Positions 39,568 to 53,221 of a DNA stretch of 64,000 nt are shown piece after piece. The translations under genes and the position numbers were made by a program. The stretch comes from Trematomus loennbergii. Taxonomy: Eukaryota > Chordata > Actinopteri > Perciformes > Nototheniidae. Below the pieces are notes generated by a model. That model did not search any database. It was not told the origin of the DNA and saw only the letters and a program-made list of their open reading frames with translations. Where the stretch lies: positions 19,030,075 through 19,094,074 of the forward strand of contig JAAOOA010000027.1 of the NCBI GenBank assembly GCA_012861695.1, read 5' to 3'. Every line of letters begins with the position of its first letter. Positions within the stretch are counted from its first letter, which is position 1.

Positions 39568-40878
39568 TGTTGATTTGAGTAAAAAAACATGTCTAATTAA
39601 AAAGTGATGGGCCTTTAACTGTATGGGACAAGGTTTAGTAGAGTTGTGGTTCACCAACTGTAACACTATTGTTTCCAGTCTTTATCTGCATCATGTTTCC
39701 TCTCTTTATCCCCGCCTCGGGCTCTCCACTCTCACAGTATTACTTCGCACATCTTATCCGCTCAAAGAACAGAAAAGATCCTATCATCACTCTCACGCCC
39801 CTCAAATGTACTGCTAATAAACAAACGCACCGTTGCTGTTTTCTGCATTTTTAAACCCTCGTCAACGGATCACTGTGTCCCATGTCTCGGAGTCTCTGGC
39901 CCCAGGGACCTCCTACAGGTTCCTGGCAGTTAAAGAGTGACGGTTGTTGTGAAACATGACTGTCGTATTGATTGCACAGAGCACTGCAACAGCTGTTAGG
40001 CTGAAAGAGAGCGCAGTGTGCTACGGCCAAGGATGTGATGTGGAGGAGTGAGCAAGTGTGAATGTCTCCCAAGGGTTATCCCGCTCTGGATCTTTGCATA
40101 ATCCTTCCTGGTGCTTACAGGAATCAATTTTGGAGGGCGTAGCTAGGAAAGGGAGCCCGGTGAAGGCGGAGCTTAGTGCACAAGATTTGGGATCGTGAAT
40201 TGTGTGACTGTTCTGATTCTCTGGAATATGAATTTTGGATTGGAAACATATTAGCAGACAGTGTGTAGGGAGGCTCATACTGACCGCATTTGCATAGCCG
40301 ATACCGAAATGATATACATTAGGTATGGATAAAAAAAGTTAAAACACATGAGGTGAAATTCAGTAAAATTGTCAATTGCACATAGGCCTGCTGTTTTATC
40401 CACCAAATGTTTAGTTTATATATATATCTGGCATAAAGTTAAATCAGAAAAGTTGACATTTGATTTGCTTACCTTTTATTCTGATTGAAATTGTAGTCCT
40501 ATTTTACAGCTTGTATTCCTAATAATACTAGTGTAGACAGACCTTTTACAGCATCGGTGACGTTAATAATGTGTTGTCCGTGTATTAAATGACCTGTCAA
40601 TCAATCTGTCAACCTGTCATAGCAGGTTTCCATCCAGTATTTTGAATTCTCAGGATTTGTGCCTTCAAGGTTGCATTGTATATAGAACATGGAGTTGCTA
40701 ACAGCAACACCTGGACACAGCCAGTTGTGCCAGTTGAGTTAGAGAGACAATGAGTAACTGTCAACTAGTCAGCAAAGCAGCCAGCCACCGTCTCCTTTAG
40801 GAGTCCATTAGTAGACATCAACTACACACTTTGCACATTAGTATTGACTATTGCATTTCAAATAATATTTAGTTGACT
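39568..40878. other. Non-coding stretch, no supported gene
   Basis: No exon is recognised; AT-rich, unique-looking sequence. Confidence 0.5.
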
Positions 40879-41295
40879 TTAAGAGGCCTTATTGTGCTTT
40901 TGGAGCTTTTCCCTTTCCTGTAGTGTTTTATACAGGTTGTTTTGGCTCCAGAGGAAGTTTCTTTCCCACACCCCTGCCTGAAACACCTCGATTTAAGTCC
41001 TTTGTTTATTTCTGCGACAGAGTGACTTTACGACGTAACACTCACGCTTCTTTTGACAAGCACTTCAACACATTGTTTGTGATAGGCTAAGGGGAGAGAC
41101 CTCTCTAATCGGTTGGCCCATCACAATCAGAGCAGACTGGACACTGGTTTCAGACAGAGGGTAAAAAGAGGTGCTGCAGCACAGGCAGTATGAGGAAAAT
41201 AAAGAGCTTTTTGAACATTAAAGCATGGAGACACGTCCCAGTAGAGGCAAAAATACAAATATGAACCTGAAAATTAGAGCTCATTTCTCTAAAGG
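40879..41295. mobile_element. Inverted-repeat element family B, copy 2
   Basis: Starts at TTAA with ttaagaggccttattgtgct and ends near 41,295 with a diverged copy of the complement (gaacctgaaaattagagctc then cattt). It shares with the 9.3 and 58.6 kb copies the blocks tcagagcagactggacactg, cagacagagggtaaaaagag and caggcagtatgag. No ORF of transposase type is present. The orientation is the same as the other long copies. Confidence 0.75.
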
Positions 41296-44200
41296 TATCT
41301 GCTGCCACACAGAAATGACTGAATTTTGTGAAAATGTACAAAGGATGTTTAAAATCCAACCTAATTGTAGTAGCATTCTATCACTGCATGCAATCCACCT
41401 CATCAGGTCCATCATCCCTTTGACCTGCATCCAAGGTAAATGAATAGTGGAGCTAAGTGTCTCGGCCTCTCAGTGCTTCGAGGTTGGGAAAATGTAATGG
41501 TACTAATGGCCCTAGTTATCAACTATTCAATAACTACTCAAGCTCCTGCCCACCTGGCCTTTATTCGGCTCAGACAATTGGTAGATTATCCCATTAATTA
41601 TTGGATTGTGAAAAGAGAGACTGCTAGATGTTTTTATACCATGCCATCATTCTGACCACAAAGAAAATAGATAAATACTTTTATTTTCCTTCACTTTTCT
41701 TTGCTGTATCCTTTATCCCTTTCACAAAGGCATTGTTGTTTAATGTTTTTGTAATGTTATCTACCAGTTGACCTCCACAGCATCAGTTAGCATGTCTTTG
41801 TTTTCTCACAAGAGAAGTAAAGCAGGAAGAAAATTGCACTTCAGGTTTTTCCAGTATAACATCCATCACCTCTTGAGAGCGACCCCAACAGACAGTTCTA
41901 TGGATTCCTTGAATTATGGCTAACGCAGTTCAATAGTATTCTGACGAACTGAAGATTACATAGCAACAAGGCAGAGGGTTCGGGAGGTGGGTGGTCATTA
42001 TTTAGGTCTCTAAGGCCTGCCTCACTTACTGATTTTCTCCCCCTTTTTCCTGGTACACCACTGATCTGTGATTGCAATTGATTGGAGACTGCTCATCATT
42101 CCTCGGAGGGCAACATCAGGAATGATCGGCATCAGGAGAGAATGGATTTAGGGAGATAAGCGGAATGGGACAAATGAATGCAGCGGGTGGAGAGAGAATG
42201 AAATGTGTGGAAAACACCGGAGTATCATAAACTAGAACAAAATGTTCTGCATTGTGGCTTGAGGTGTTTTCCTCCTTATGTGTTTCTCATTAATCTAAGT
42301 GGGTGTGGCCAATGATTGATGGGCCCAGGTTAAGGTAGGGATGAGAAAACCACTGGGCAAGATTTCCCTTATTGACTGTAGTGAAAGCAAATTTAGTACA
42401 CTGTACGCGAAGGAATCCTCGTACTTAACAAACCAATAGACCTCTCTGTGATTTTGAGCAGAACCTGGTGGAGCGCTTATTAACTATTGATAGGTAGATG
42501 ATTAAAGCACCAGTGCTGCCTTATTGACCTTCATTTCTTTAGTTTTAGAGCGACATCAATTTACTGCGGCTGGTTTATTGACATCTGTATGTAAATCACA
42601 TTAATCTATTCTCAAGCTATAGAAATAATGAACTGGCACTTTATTCATATTCATTTGCACTGCCTTGTAGACATAAAAAATGAATTGCGTATGCTGATTT
42701 GCAAACACCACACAGTTTTTTGAGTGAAGGATAATGTGAGAAAAACTAATTAAATCCTTCTTATTTCAGCCTATCACAAAACCAAACTCAAATTCGTGAT
42801 CCCTCTCAACATCCCCTGTTATTCTTCAATCACCTACAGTAAGTGAACAAGAAAATACTTCCCACATTTAGATTATGCATGCAGATCATGTTCAAGCACA
42901 CACTTGTCACATCTTGGCCATTCAATCTCCCCACTATGGGGCACCTCACAGACTGTTTTGCGCTCGGTCAGCACAATGCGCTGTCCCTGGTGCTGAAACA
43001 CTGCTCTCAGACCACCGTGCAGCACACAGATACAGGTAGATAGACACCTCTAACTGTCTACACACAATACCGATTAATTTAACCAACGTAACATTTCAAA
43101 TTGTGGATCAGTTGCTCGTGTCTGCCGGTGGAAAATGTGTGGGCGAAGGAAACTGTGGTCCATCGGTCAGCAGTCGGACACTGTTGCTGCTGGTGGTAGG
43201 AAATCTCTCTATCTCTCTCTCTTTCACTTACCGACTGACTGACTCACACGCGCGCACGAGCACAGAAGAACTAAAGGCAGCTGACACCGAAGCCCCCATT
43301 GCAGGTAAAGCGTAGCGCCTGTCGTGAGACACAGCCGTTACCAAAGCTGGGGCATTCACCCCCTCAAAAAAAGATATTTAGAACACACACAAGCACACAC
43401 ACAGAGAGAGAGAGACACACACACACACACTCTCGCACACACAACGCCAGTTTTATCCCCTGCGTGATTCCTCCCTCGATACTAAATCCCTTCTCGCACA
43501 TCTGTCCATCCATGGCGCGTACTCTGCCGCCCGTCCATCCCATCCCCGCAGAACCCTGCATAAACACCAGCCTGACACTTTAAATCTACAGCCACACAGA
43601 TTTGCATCACTTCTGTTGAAGCCTTTAAAAGGAAAAATATACAGAAAGATCGCGATTTTACATACACCAACAACAACTATAGCAAAACAGGAAAAATAAC
43701 CTACAAAAACATCACCATCACAAGCCTGCTCAAAATCGCACTTCAAGCCAACTCAAATCAGAAAAACATGCCTTGGTAAAATCCACCATATGGGCTTCTG
43801 TTGCACCAAGAGGACTCAGCCCAGCAGAGCGTTAGAGTCTGTAGTGCAGGTGCATGCTCGCTGTTGCATTGCATAGTATTTATCAAACTAATGATACATT
43901 ATTAATGACATTATTTCACAAAAAAATATGCATTTTGGTAGAATACCTTCACTTATTTCCTTTCCAAATTATGCGTCCGTTGGCTGAAGCAAAGAGAGAG
44001 TGATTCTTTTTTTTCCATCCAGTGCTAACGTCGCAGGCTCAGCAGCGCGGCGGGAGAGGATGACTGAGAGAGAGAGAGAGAGGGAGAGGGAGAGGGAGGG
44101 AGAAAAAGGGAGAGAGAGGGGAGAGAGAGAGTGTGCATAGACCTCTGCTGTATAGAGTAACATGGGTGAACTGCAGTGGGCATCTGCCTCTACAGCTGAG

Positions 44201-47200
44201 AGGTGAATACCTGCAGTTATGATATGTGGCAGCTTCATTAACGACTGTGAGGTTAAAAATAGCAAATGGTATCGATATATTATTGAATAAATCACTTGGA
44301 ATTATGAATGGGCCGGCATTCAGTATATGGGAGAGTGGCAGAGACACACATTTGAAGGTAGTCAGACTCGTGTATACTGCATACCCCTAGGTTCCCTTCA
44401 CCATTAAAATGACCCACATTTAACATTTAAGACACAATGACATACGAACAACTATCACAATCTGATTAGCTAATATAAATGTGCATTGCTTACCACATAA
44501 AACAATAAAGAATGTTGTCAAATGTAAAAAAAAAAGGGTTATTGCCACATGATTTTATTATTCTGCGATTCAGTCACATCTGGATCATTTTCTTTCTTAT
44601 TATTGATCATTCACATTGACATTTTTATCATTTGAATTGTTGCAAATGTATAATCTTTTTGATCTATACACCTGACATCCCTCACACTGTTGCTCTCCCC
44701 CATTTTTTCCCCATTTGTGGAGTTTCTTTGGGAATGATTTCTTCTACAATGTCGTATACACACTGTAAAGCGACTTGAGACAAAATGTGTAATTTCTGAT
44801 ATTGGGCATTATAAATCAAATGTGTTTGATCGACTGATTGATTGACATCAACAAACATGGAAGTGGAATATTGACAAAACAAATCCATGTAGAGGCAATT
44901 ATTTAGGGCAATGACAGATCAAGAAGAGCTCCTTCTCCTCTCTTTAGCTACATTTCCTTTTCCACTTTGTCCACATATGCGTTTGTATCTTCAAGAAGAA
45001 TGAAAGATGGAGTTCCGGGTGGGATCTGAAAATAAGTCTCCAGCAGTTTGTGAATCAAGCTGTGCAAATCCAGAGTTAAGGGTGAGAAGGCCCTGCTGAT
45101 ATTTTTCATGCATGTGTGGGCGGCGGGAACGTTCATTCTGCCTGTTTCACACGAAGGAATATGTTGGAGGTGTGATTATACTCAATTAACATCTTCCCCT
45201 CCTCATTTCTCACTAACTTTAGTTGTGTGTCTCCTTGTCTTTCTCACTCACAAAAGCAGGCGCACACAGACACATGCAAGCACACGTGTGTACTTCAGCT
45301 CATTAACTCACTCTCCCTCCATCGCAGCTTCTTTTCTCCGTCAGCGGAGGACTATTAGCTCCAGAGACTGATGCGGCACCGAGACTCTCATTAATATTTT
45401 CATCATCTGTGCCTGTAGTGTAAGCAACAGCACAATGGCTTGTCTTGGCATGACGCTTAAGAAATCTGTTATATATTGCTGCTAAGAGGAAGTGGATTAA
45501 TGTGTTTGGAGCTAGTTATTGCATTTGCTTCAACACACAATAAGCCACATTATATGCAGAAATGCAAGTGTCACTACACCAATAATGGATAATGATGATT
45601 TCTCACATGAAAAGTAATTTACCTATTCCACATCACGTGGTAAAGATGCAGGGGTTAAACATTGTTTTCAACCTCCACGCAACTGATTCAAAGCCCTCCC
45701 TTCAAAACCTGGTTAACTCTCACTCTAGTAATCCTGTCTAGACTGCGTTTGGTCGGTTCTGATCCAGAGAATGGATTTATCGGATGGATGATTCGGGAAA
45801 TGTGTAAATTGGGAGAGAAATACAAGAACAGAAGGCAAACGTGACAAAACAAGCGGTGGTGTGCTTTCTGGATCGCCCTCCATTAGCCCTGGCTGAAAAG
45901 TTTTTTCTTACAGCTTTTCCTTTGCACATCTGTTCAAATTCAATAATGCCCTCGAGCTAACTGGTACTGTTTTGGACGATATTGAGCTGAGGGAAACAGG
46001 GGTATGGATCGGAAAAGACAGACAGCGAGAGAAACAGATCATGAATGTTGACTACAAATATGACGAAAGAACAGTTTGTTCACACAGAAATTGGGAATTC
46101 ATCCCCACCAAATATCACATTTCACAAGCTATGATGAGATGTGGTGAGTTATTGAGATACTCAGTCTTTTGTTGGATACAAAGAAGGGCAGACTGTTAGG
46201 CCATTACCGAGCCCTGTCATAAATGTTCAATATGAAACTAAAGAAGTGGCTCATATTTCAAAATCATTTTTTCTGACCACAGGATGTCAGGTTTCAGGCT
46301 GCTGTTAATAGTCTCACTGGTCCCAAGGATGCCGGCCTGTCAACCTACATTTCTTAATCGCCTCATCCAGCTGTCTAGTCATAAATAATTCTCTTTTAAC
46401 TTCACTCTCACGTACAAAGCCACTTTGATGCATGGGACTCTTTTCCTGACAGCCAAACAATTAATAACTGCTCTTATATTCTCAAGTTACTGCCAGGGAC
46501 TTTAATTTGAGATCCCTTTTGTGAGACTTACCATTAGTGTGAAGGAGACGGCTTGTCATCATGCTACTACTTAAGGTTTTGGGGGCTATGACATTGGCTG
46601 CTCCATTCATTAATCTAAATTCAGAAGCCTTCTCATTCCTGAAATCTCTCCATACTTAATTTTAACATTTCCTTGGAAACTGCTTTGGCACATCTGAGCA
46701 TGTGTTTTCTCAGCTTAAAGTCAAACTGATATCACATTTAGTCATCTCTTTCTGAAGTGAAAAGTAACGTCAACGTGTTTTTTTTAATGTATTCTTAATA
46801 GTTTTTAATGTGCATATTCAGCAGGACAGTTAATGTGTTTTGTTTGTGGCTCTTGTGTTGTGTAGGCTGCTGTCTGGCTCAGTGTGACCGTCTGCTCTGC
46901 TTATAAGAAAAACACATCCATATACGTGGACCAAGAGATAATGGTTTATGTTAGAATTAATGCAAAACTAGGCAGAACCATACAACCAAAACATAGAGTA
47001 GACATGTCGAATTTTTTGCGTCTGTTTTTTATTTTTATTCAAAACACAGTAAGAATGAAGAATGATGTCTTTCTTGTAGGTGCACTAAGTTTTGCATGAC
47101 TGTTCAAATTACCATACAAATATCCCTATGTTTAAAACTGATGAACTGCTGTCATAAAAACAAGTTACAGTACTGACAAGTGCACAGTGTTAGCGTTGTC

Positions 47201-50078
47201 CCCAGTCTCAGTTGTTAACAGATTTAGTTTGGCTTAAGACTAAAGACTTTCATCAGAGCATTGTGAGGCAATATCCATCTTTTCCTGCTTTTAAATCGGG
47301 TAACACCACAATGAATGGGGGGGGGTGTTTGCCACATGACCAATTGGCTCATCTACTCTTGATTAACAACTTAGCATCAAGGGCTGTTCTGGTCCATATA
47401 CAAATAGCAGTCTATTGTGTGATGATGTCACTCAATGTGCATACAGGCCAGAGACACATTACATTAGGTTGTCTTCAGATAATATAAAGATCATTATTTA
47501 TAAATAGAGTCTTATTTAAGTCTCTGTGATAATATAACATCTAATTACAGGCTTGAAATGAGTGCTCTAAAAATCTAAGCTAAGTATCGCACAAGAGTAG
47601 GAAATGAATATGTAGGCGGCACAGTGTACCATGAAATTACAACTTTATGGGGGCTGATATTGCACATTCACAGATTCTCTGTTTAACTTTATTTCCTTTA
47701 TGACTGTATAGTAACTTTAAAAAAAAAACCATTATTGCAGTTAGTTACCTGTAGCATTTTATTCTGGTCTATTAAATAGGCTCCTACTGTAACCGTTTCT
47801 TAATTATTAGTGTAATAAAACATCTAAACTTGAAGGAAAAGTTGAAAAGTGGTCACAGCTGCTGTCTCAGGTCAACACGGGTCCCGCCACCTTTCTGACA
47901 CTCATTACTTCTGTCCAATACATCCACATGATTTGACACACTCAGACACATACAGAGAGTATTCAGTTCAGATTGCAGGATTGTTTACAAGATGAGCTAT
48001 CTCAGCTGACTGGCCTCACGACTCAAGCTCTGCAAGTGTGTTTCCATGGTAACCAAGTATAGTATTGAGGAGAGGAGCAACGAGTGAGAGACACTGAAGT
48101 TAACCCTGAGCAATGTCTCCTCTCGATTCAATCCTCTCCCTGTCTGTTATTTCTCTCAGCTGTGGATTGAATATCTCGTCAGAGCCATGGTGTGCCTGTT
48201 ACATTTTTACGAGCCTTAAAAAAAAAAATGTGTGTTGACAATATTTCTGCTAATACAACATTGTTTGTAATTCATTAAGATTCATTTACAGCTCAAATTC
48301 AGCAAAGATGAACTCATAATTTATTTATTTTTCAAAATGTTCTTGTCTCCAGGTAATGAAAGATGTTCTGATACCACTTGGCACCCAATGAAACAACCTT
48401 AGACAGTACAAAATAAGTGGACATTGTCACCTTCACGTCACACATTGATTTATGGACTACCCTTTTATAGCCTCTAGTTTGGCATTCATCTTGGTTTTTG
48501 GACATTGCCAACTCTTTGGACCAGAGAGGGTGGAGCTAAGTACAACCAAATTGTAATCAAAACACTTTAAGGTGGTTATAAACGGGACATTTTTAGGCAA
48601 CTTTTCTATTAACTATAATGAAGTGAAAAGGATTTGTTTTAAGAAAAAAAACACACAAACCGGACGAGGCCTGGTCGCGATAAGTCAATCACAAGCTGGC
48701 CACGCCTTAAAGCACACACTGCTTTGTCTTTAATTGTATTTAAAATGAGACAATATTGTCCTAAATGACCATCATAGGCTACTGTATTAAAAACATGTAA
48801 ACTACCAATTGAGACCATAACCTCAAATGTTCTTTCAGATAATAAACCAAGTGAGAAGCAGGGACATTTTCTCATAGCCTTTTATACAATCTGGCCCAAC
48901 ATACTGAGTTTCACATGAAGGTAAAAACGAGTTAATTATCTAAAGTATGTATAAAGCTTACTCTAGATCCTCAACTGCATAGGGAATGTGAAGTGAAAGT
49001 ATACATTGGAAGCACTGAAGGACCTAATGATCTGATGTTACTGTTGTCATGCACTTTTGGCAGTGATGGATTAGTTCATTTCCAAACTGAACAGCAAATG
49101 TTTCTCTGAAGACAGCATTTCTAGGAACATATGAAAAAGCTGATTTGTATATTTCTCAGTTGTGGTGCATGATAGGGGAAAACTTGTGTGTAAAATAGAT
49201 TCAGTGTTAAATACGCTGAATAAATGGTGAGTGTGTGTTTTGGTGTGAATGCTAGCCGTGCCATCAGTGGCATCATGCCTGGACAGAGTGGAGGGCATTA
49301 TCACTAGACTCATCTGGGACACAATCAGCAATCAAGCAAACAGAACACAAAGTTCCAGCTGAACTTAACAGACACCACGCATAATTAAACAGGAATCTGA
49401 ATGCACAGAGTTCTCTTGCAATTCACATGTTTGCATGCAACCGATCACACGGTCTGACATAATTGAAGAATCTCACACACACTCAATATAGTTAACCACG
49501 CAATCCTATTGAATCATAAATATGTGTGCATAAATGGGATTATTTCACATATGTGTTGCACTGCCTAGCTTCTGAGAAGGATGCTGTTTTTAAAACAGAG
49601 CACAACTAGCCTTGAAGGGGAAGCTTAAAGTGGTGAAAAACAAATCTCTACTTCCATTGCCCTAATTTAATATTTATGAATAAAACAACAGTGCAAAGTA
49701 AGCCTGCACTGCTTTATTTTTCACCTATCCTGGAATGCAGAGGGGCCTTTATATGTTGAGGTGGTTACATAATTGGCAATGCAAAGTAATGCATTCAACC
49801 AGCAGCAGATAACAGCCTCAGTGGAAAGTACACAGTCAACAGGGGATCAGACTCTCACCAGGAGTAGTTTAAAAAAACATTAAGACCCAGAGCTCAAACC
49901 TCTAAAAACCCACTCAGTTAAAAAAAAAGGTACAATCAGTACAATATGGCTCTTTGGTTACATCTAGTGGCAGTCAGAGAAATACATGCAAGTGTGTCTC
50001 TCGCTCCATTCTTGGATTAACTCACTCATTTCAATTTTAAGTAACCAGTGTAGAAAAGATCAGAGGGTGCTGAAGAAC
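41296..50078. other. Long non-coding stretch, no supported gene
   Basis: About 8.8 kb without a recognisable exon. It holds low-complexity patches: a CA/GA patch at 43,380-43,445 and a GA-rich tract at 44,065-44,132. GC rises near 43,090-43,310 and 44,020-44,060, but the blocks are too small to call a CpG island. Several unique-looking segments (for example 42,500-42,660, 45,350-45,560 and 46,370-46,660) could be conserved regulatory DNA, but I cannot test conservation. Confidence 0.5.
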
Positions 50079-50313
50079 TTAAAGATCTCCTATCATGCTA
50101 TTTTTAGGCATATATTATGGGTCTCAGATATATACAAATATATTAAAAAAAACACGTCTATGAGTTTTGCTAAAAATACCAAACAGATCATGCTTTTTAG
50201 ACATCCCTCATGTACCTCCGTTTTTAGAGATTTTGTGAGTTCCCTTACACCCCGGGGACACATATTTATAAAAGACATCAAAAAGTCAATTTTGCATGAT
50301 AGGAGACCTTTGA
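50079..50313. mobile_element. TTAA-bordered inverted-repeat element (family A, copy 2, short)
   Basis: Left end ttaaagatctcctatcatgc, right end gcatgataggagacctttga; the right TTAA has mutated to TTGA. Internally it shares cccggggacacatatttata and the tataaaagacatcaaaaagt block with the other copies, in the inverted sense relative to copy 1, and is about half their length, so it is an internally deleted copy. The 142-codon plus-strand frame that overlaps it is not a gene. Confidence 0.8.
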
Positions 50314-51161
50314 TACATGTTATAATAAATGTTAATAGGCAGCCTCCCAGTGTTTCTTATATCTACCTAACATTTTACACTGAGGGTTCTATGCCTCCAA
50401 CTGTAGTTAAATAATTTCATTTCTAGACCTCTAAGATATGTGATGTGCCAAATCCTACCTGCACCTTGTGCTTGTGTAACAAATACAACACTATATCAGG
50501 AGCATTACAGTTAGTTAATTCATCATGGAACCATATTAGTTATTACTGTAAGCAGAGTGTTGTATCAGCAGTCAGTAAATAGCAGCAGTTATTGAAACAG
50601 AGGAGTGATTAGTAAAATAAATTATGGTTATGTATAACATGGGATTTCTGCATTTTACATAATCTATGATCTGGGTATGATGGTAAAAACAATCATGATG
50701 ATCCAAACATGAAAAAGGTGTTTTTCACAGGGAAACACACTCAAACAAATATTACTCAATTCAAGTAATTACTTATAATAACAAAACACAACAGCATATC
50801 GCATTGCTTCCTATGCGTTCACTGTGTCAAAAAGTAATGGCACTTCAATGCTGCACCCTTGAGGCAGACGTAAACATTGTTCTGCAATCTAAAGCCAGCC
50901 ATTCTGAAATATACACTCAATAGAAAAACAAAAACCTGTGCCTTTGATAGACACTTTAATGATATACATGTTTTTCACTTTAATTAAATTCCCATTTTCC
51001 ACTCTGTCATCTGTAGTTATTTCAAGAATGACATTCCATTTAATAAGTTTGCTTTGATGGTTTCTATTTCCTATAGTATCATAAGCAATGATGTATAACA
51101 TTAAATTACTTACATGATTTATGAGAACAGGAAACCAGCACAACATACAGAAATGCAGGTT
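50314..51161. other. Non-coding stretch, no supported gene
   Basis: AT-rich, no exon recognised. Confidence 0.5.
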
Positions 51162-51376
51162 TTAAAGAGGACAAATTATGCTAATTTTCAGGTTCATATT
51201 TTGATCCGACTGTGACATGTTTACATGCTTTAATGTTAAAAAGATGCTTTATTTTTCTTATACTGCCTGTGCTGTTGAGGGGAATTTAAGCCTTTGCAGA
51301 CCATTTACATGCACAAAACGCATATAAACACACTACAGCAAAGGGAAAACCCCAAAAGGCATAATAGGGCCTCTAA
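51162..51376. mobile_element. Inverted-repeat element family B, copy 3 (internally deleted)
   Basis: Begins ttaaagaggacaaattatgc, followed by taattttcaggttcatattt, and ends near 51,376 with gcataatagggcctct. Both termini are present, but the central segment found in the 9.3, 40.9 and 58.6 kb copies is missing. It lies in the opposite orientation to those copies. Confidence 0.7.
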
Positions 51377-52082
51377 CAATAAAAGGTCAATAGAGCAAAA
51401 TTGCATTAGCTATATTAAATGGTGTGTAATCCATGTAAAAATAAACTGTAGTAATATGTATTCTGTATTTCATTAAATGCATGTCTCAGATAGAGTCCTG
51501 ATAAGTACACCGCTGCTGTATAGTACAGTACAGTCCTGGGTGTTTTCTCCTGTTACTGGGCAATGTTACGGTGTTAACTGTAATTATACCTCTGTGACCA
51601 CTGCATGATATTTCTTAATTAATGGTTAGGGGTGAGGTAAACAGACTTTAAAGGTCTTTAAACAGAAAATGTTTGGCTTTGCCTGTCCCTTAAATTTGTC
51701 TTGTAAAGTTTGACTCACCTCGAAGTGTCCTAGCTCTCATGTAAATACAATACAAATGGAAAGAGAAAGAAACAACTAAGACGGGAATGTTTTTACTTTA
51801 AAGAAAGTTTGTTTTTTTAGACTGTCTGACTCACGGTGTGTTTATGGAAGCTCCCACACACAAGCAAATGAGTTAGGAGGAGCGAAGTCGATACCACCAT
51901 AAAGACTTCTTATATATGGCCCTGATTTTATAGATGTATTTCTTAAAGCCTAGTGTGTGTTATATTCATATGTTGATGTACTGGATATATTGTACGTTTT
52001 TAAATATGTTGTGTAGGATTGTAAAACTGAAATTAATAAGCTAAACTACATCTAAAAAATGTTTGCAAAAGAGTAAAATGTC
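51377..52082. other. Non-coding stretch, no supported gene
   Basis: AT-rich; no exon or structured repeat recognised. Confidence 0.5.
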
Positions 52083-52155
52083 AGCACAAGGCAAGGCAAG
52101 TTTATTGATATAGCACCTTTCAACACAAGGCAATTCAAAGTGCTTTACAAAAAAT
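52083..52155 (-). mobile_element. LINE/SINE 3' tail fragment, reverse orientation
   Basis: Begins with a (GGCAA)n-type tail on the plus strand, then gtttattgatatagcacctt and tcaacacaaggcaattcaaa. This is the reverse complement of the fragment at 60.7 kb, so the two copies face each other. Confidence 0.6.
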
Positions 52156-52353
52156 GAAAGACATTAAGAAAATGGCATTTAAAAAACAGTCCAACACCAA
52201 CTGTTTGAGACTTTAAAATATGACAGCTAGATCTATTTATTATGTAGACATTCTTTTTTTTGCATTAATCAAACTAGAATTTATAAAAATGTAAATCATA
52301 ACTTCAATCAGATGATTTAGTCTCAGTTCTCCCTCTTATTTCATCAGGAGTCA

Positions 52354-52407
52354 TCATTTTTTACCCTCCTCCTTGTCCAAATCCTCAGAGATCGAAGGTG
52401 CATCTCT
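52354..52407 (-). pseudogene. Receptor 3' cassette copy 2, last exon (C-terminal tail and stop)
   Basis: Acceptor tag at 52,408-52,410 after a pyrimidine-poor tract. The frame reads RDAPSISEDLDKEEGKK then stop, parallel to RDAPSVSEDFDKAED in the first copy. It is open and in the expected phase 0. A possible poly(A) signal (AATAAA, minus strand) lies about 115 bases beyond. Confidence 0.75.
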
Positions 52408-52648
52408 CTATTGAAATACATAATAATCACTATTAGTATTGTTGAAATTGACAGGCCGTTTTAGTACAAACAAATACTGCTCCAATCCACAAATACTCTA
52501 TACAGTTCACACCAATGCCTGTTGGCAGGAGGCTTTATCATCCTTTTCACACTACTCCACATGGTAGAAATCAGTTGGGACTGCCTCATTTATCTATATT
52601 AATCAAAAATGTACTTATTGTACAGCTAGAGTAAATGTGAGGACTTAC

Positions 52649-52705
52649 CACAGATCTGTCCTTTCCAAAAGAGCATGTCAGCCATCTCATGTACTCCTCT
52701 CGCAC
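52649..52705 (-). pseudogene. Receptor 3' cassette copy 2, juxtamembrane exon
   Basis: Flanked by CAG acceptor and GTAAGT donor; 57 bp, frame open: VREEYMRWLTCSFGKDRSV. Two codons shorter than the first copy (63 bp, VRDEYIKWLTCSF...). This part follows TM7 in adhesion GPCRs. Confidence 0.8.
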
Positions 52706-52956
52706 CTGTACAACCCAAAAACAATTCAATGCCATACAAAATACACAAAACTACAAACTGAAGTATTACATAAAAGTAAATATACCTGATCTACAGAACA
52801 CACGCTAAAATATCCACCATATCAAAAGTTAAATATCATCTTAGCTCTTCTGTTTCACAAATGCAAATGAATGTTTATTGAATTCATATAAGAAATGTAT
52901 CAATAGTTAGTTTATATTTTGTGAGAATTCAAGAACGATCAAGCTGAAGACTATAC

Positions 52957-53112
52957 CTCCTTGTTGAGCACACAGTGGACGATGAAGAGGAAGGTGCCCT
53001 GCTGGGAGTTAAGAATTATGACAAGGACCCGGAAGCAAAGGTTTGACTGGTAGAGACCCAGCATCCAGGTACAGCCCAGACGAACTGGGCCACAATCTTG
53101 AACACAATCAAC
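52957..53112 (-). pseudogene. Receptor 3' cassette copy 2, TM6-TM7 exon with a 4-bp deletion
   Basis: 156 bp between CAG acceptor and GTATAG donor, where phase-2 to phase-0 coding requires 160. Compared with the first copy, four bases are missing after CCCAGTTCGTC (the ATAC of the first copy), which shifts the frame inside TM6. The TM7 part, AACTCCCAGCAGGGCACC, is intact here, unlike the first copy. Confidence 0.85.
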
Positions 53113-53174
53113 CTGTTAAGAATAAGAAAGTTCTTCAACATTCAGAACATTTCCGATCTTTATTTCTTTGCAAT

Positions 53175-53221
53175 CTGGGTCTCAGACTCCATAGAGTAGC
53201 AAGGAACAACATTCAATTGAG
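53175..53221 (-). pseudogene. Receptor 3' cassette copy 2, TM5/ICL3 exon, truncated
   Basis: After the acceptor (TTAAG at 53,222-53,226) the exon reads CTC AAT TGA; the first copy has TGG (Trp) at this codon, so 53,213-53,215 is a nonsense codon. Homology to the first copy continues to LWSLRP and then stops abruptly at about 53,175. The second half and the donor are missing. Confidence 0.8.

Noticed and set aside
49986..50414. 142-codon plus-strand open frame
   Set aside because: More than half of it lies in the family A inverted-repeat element.
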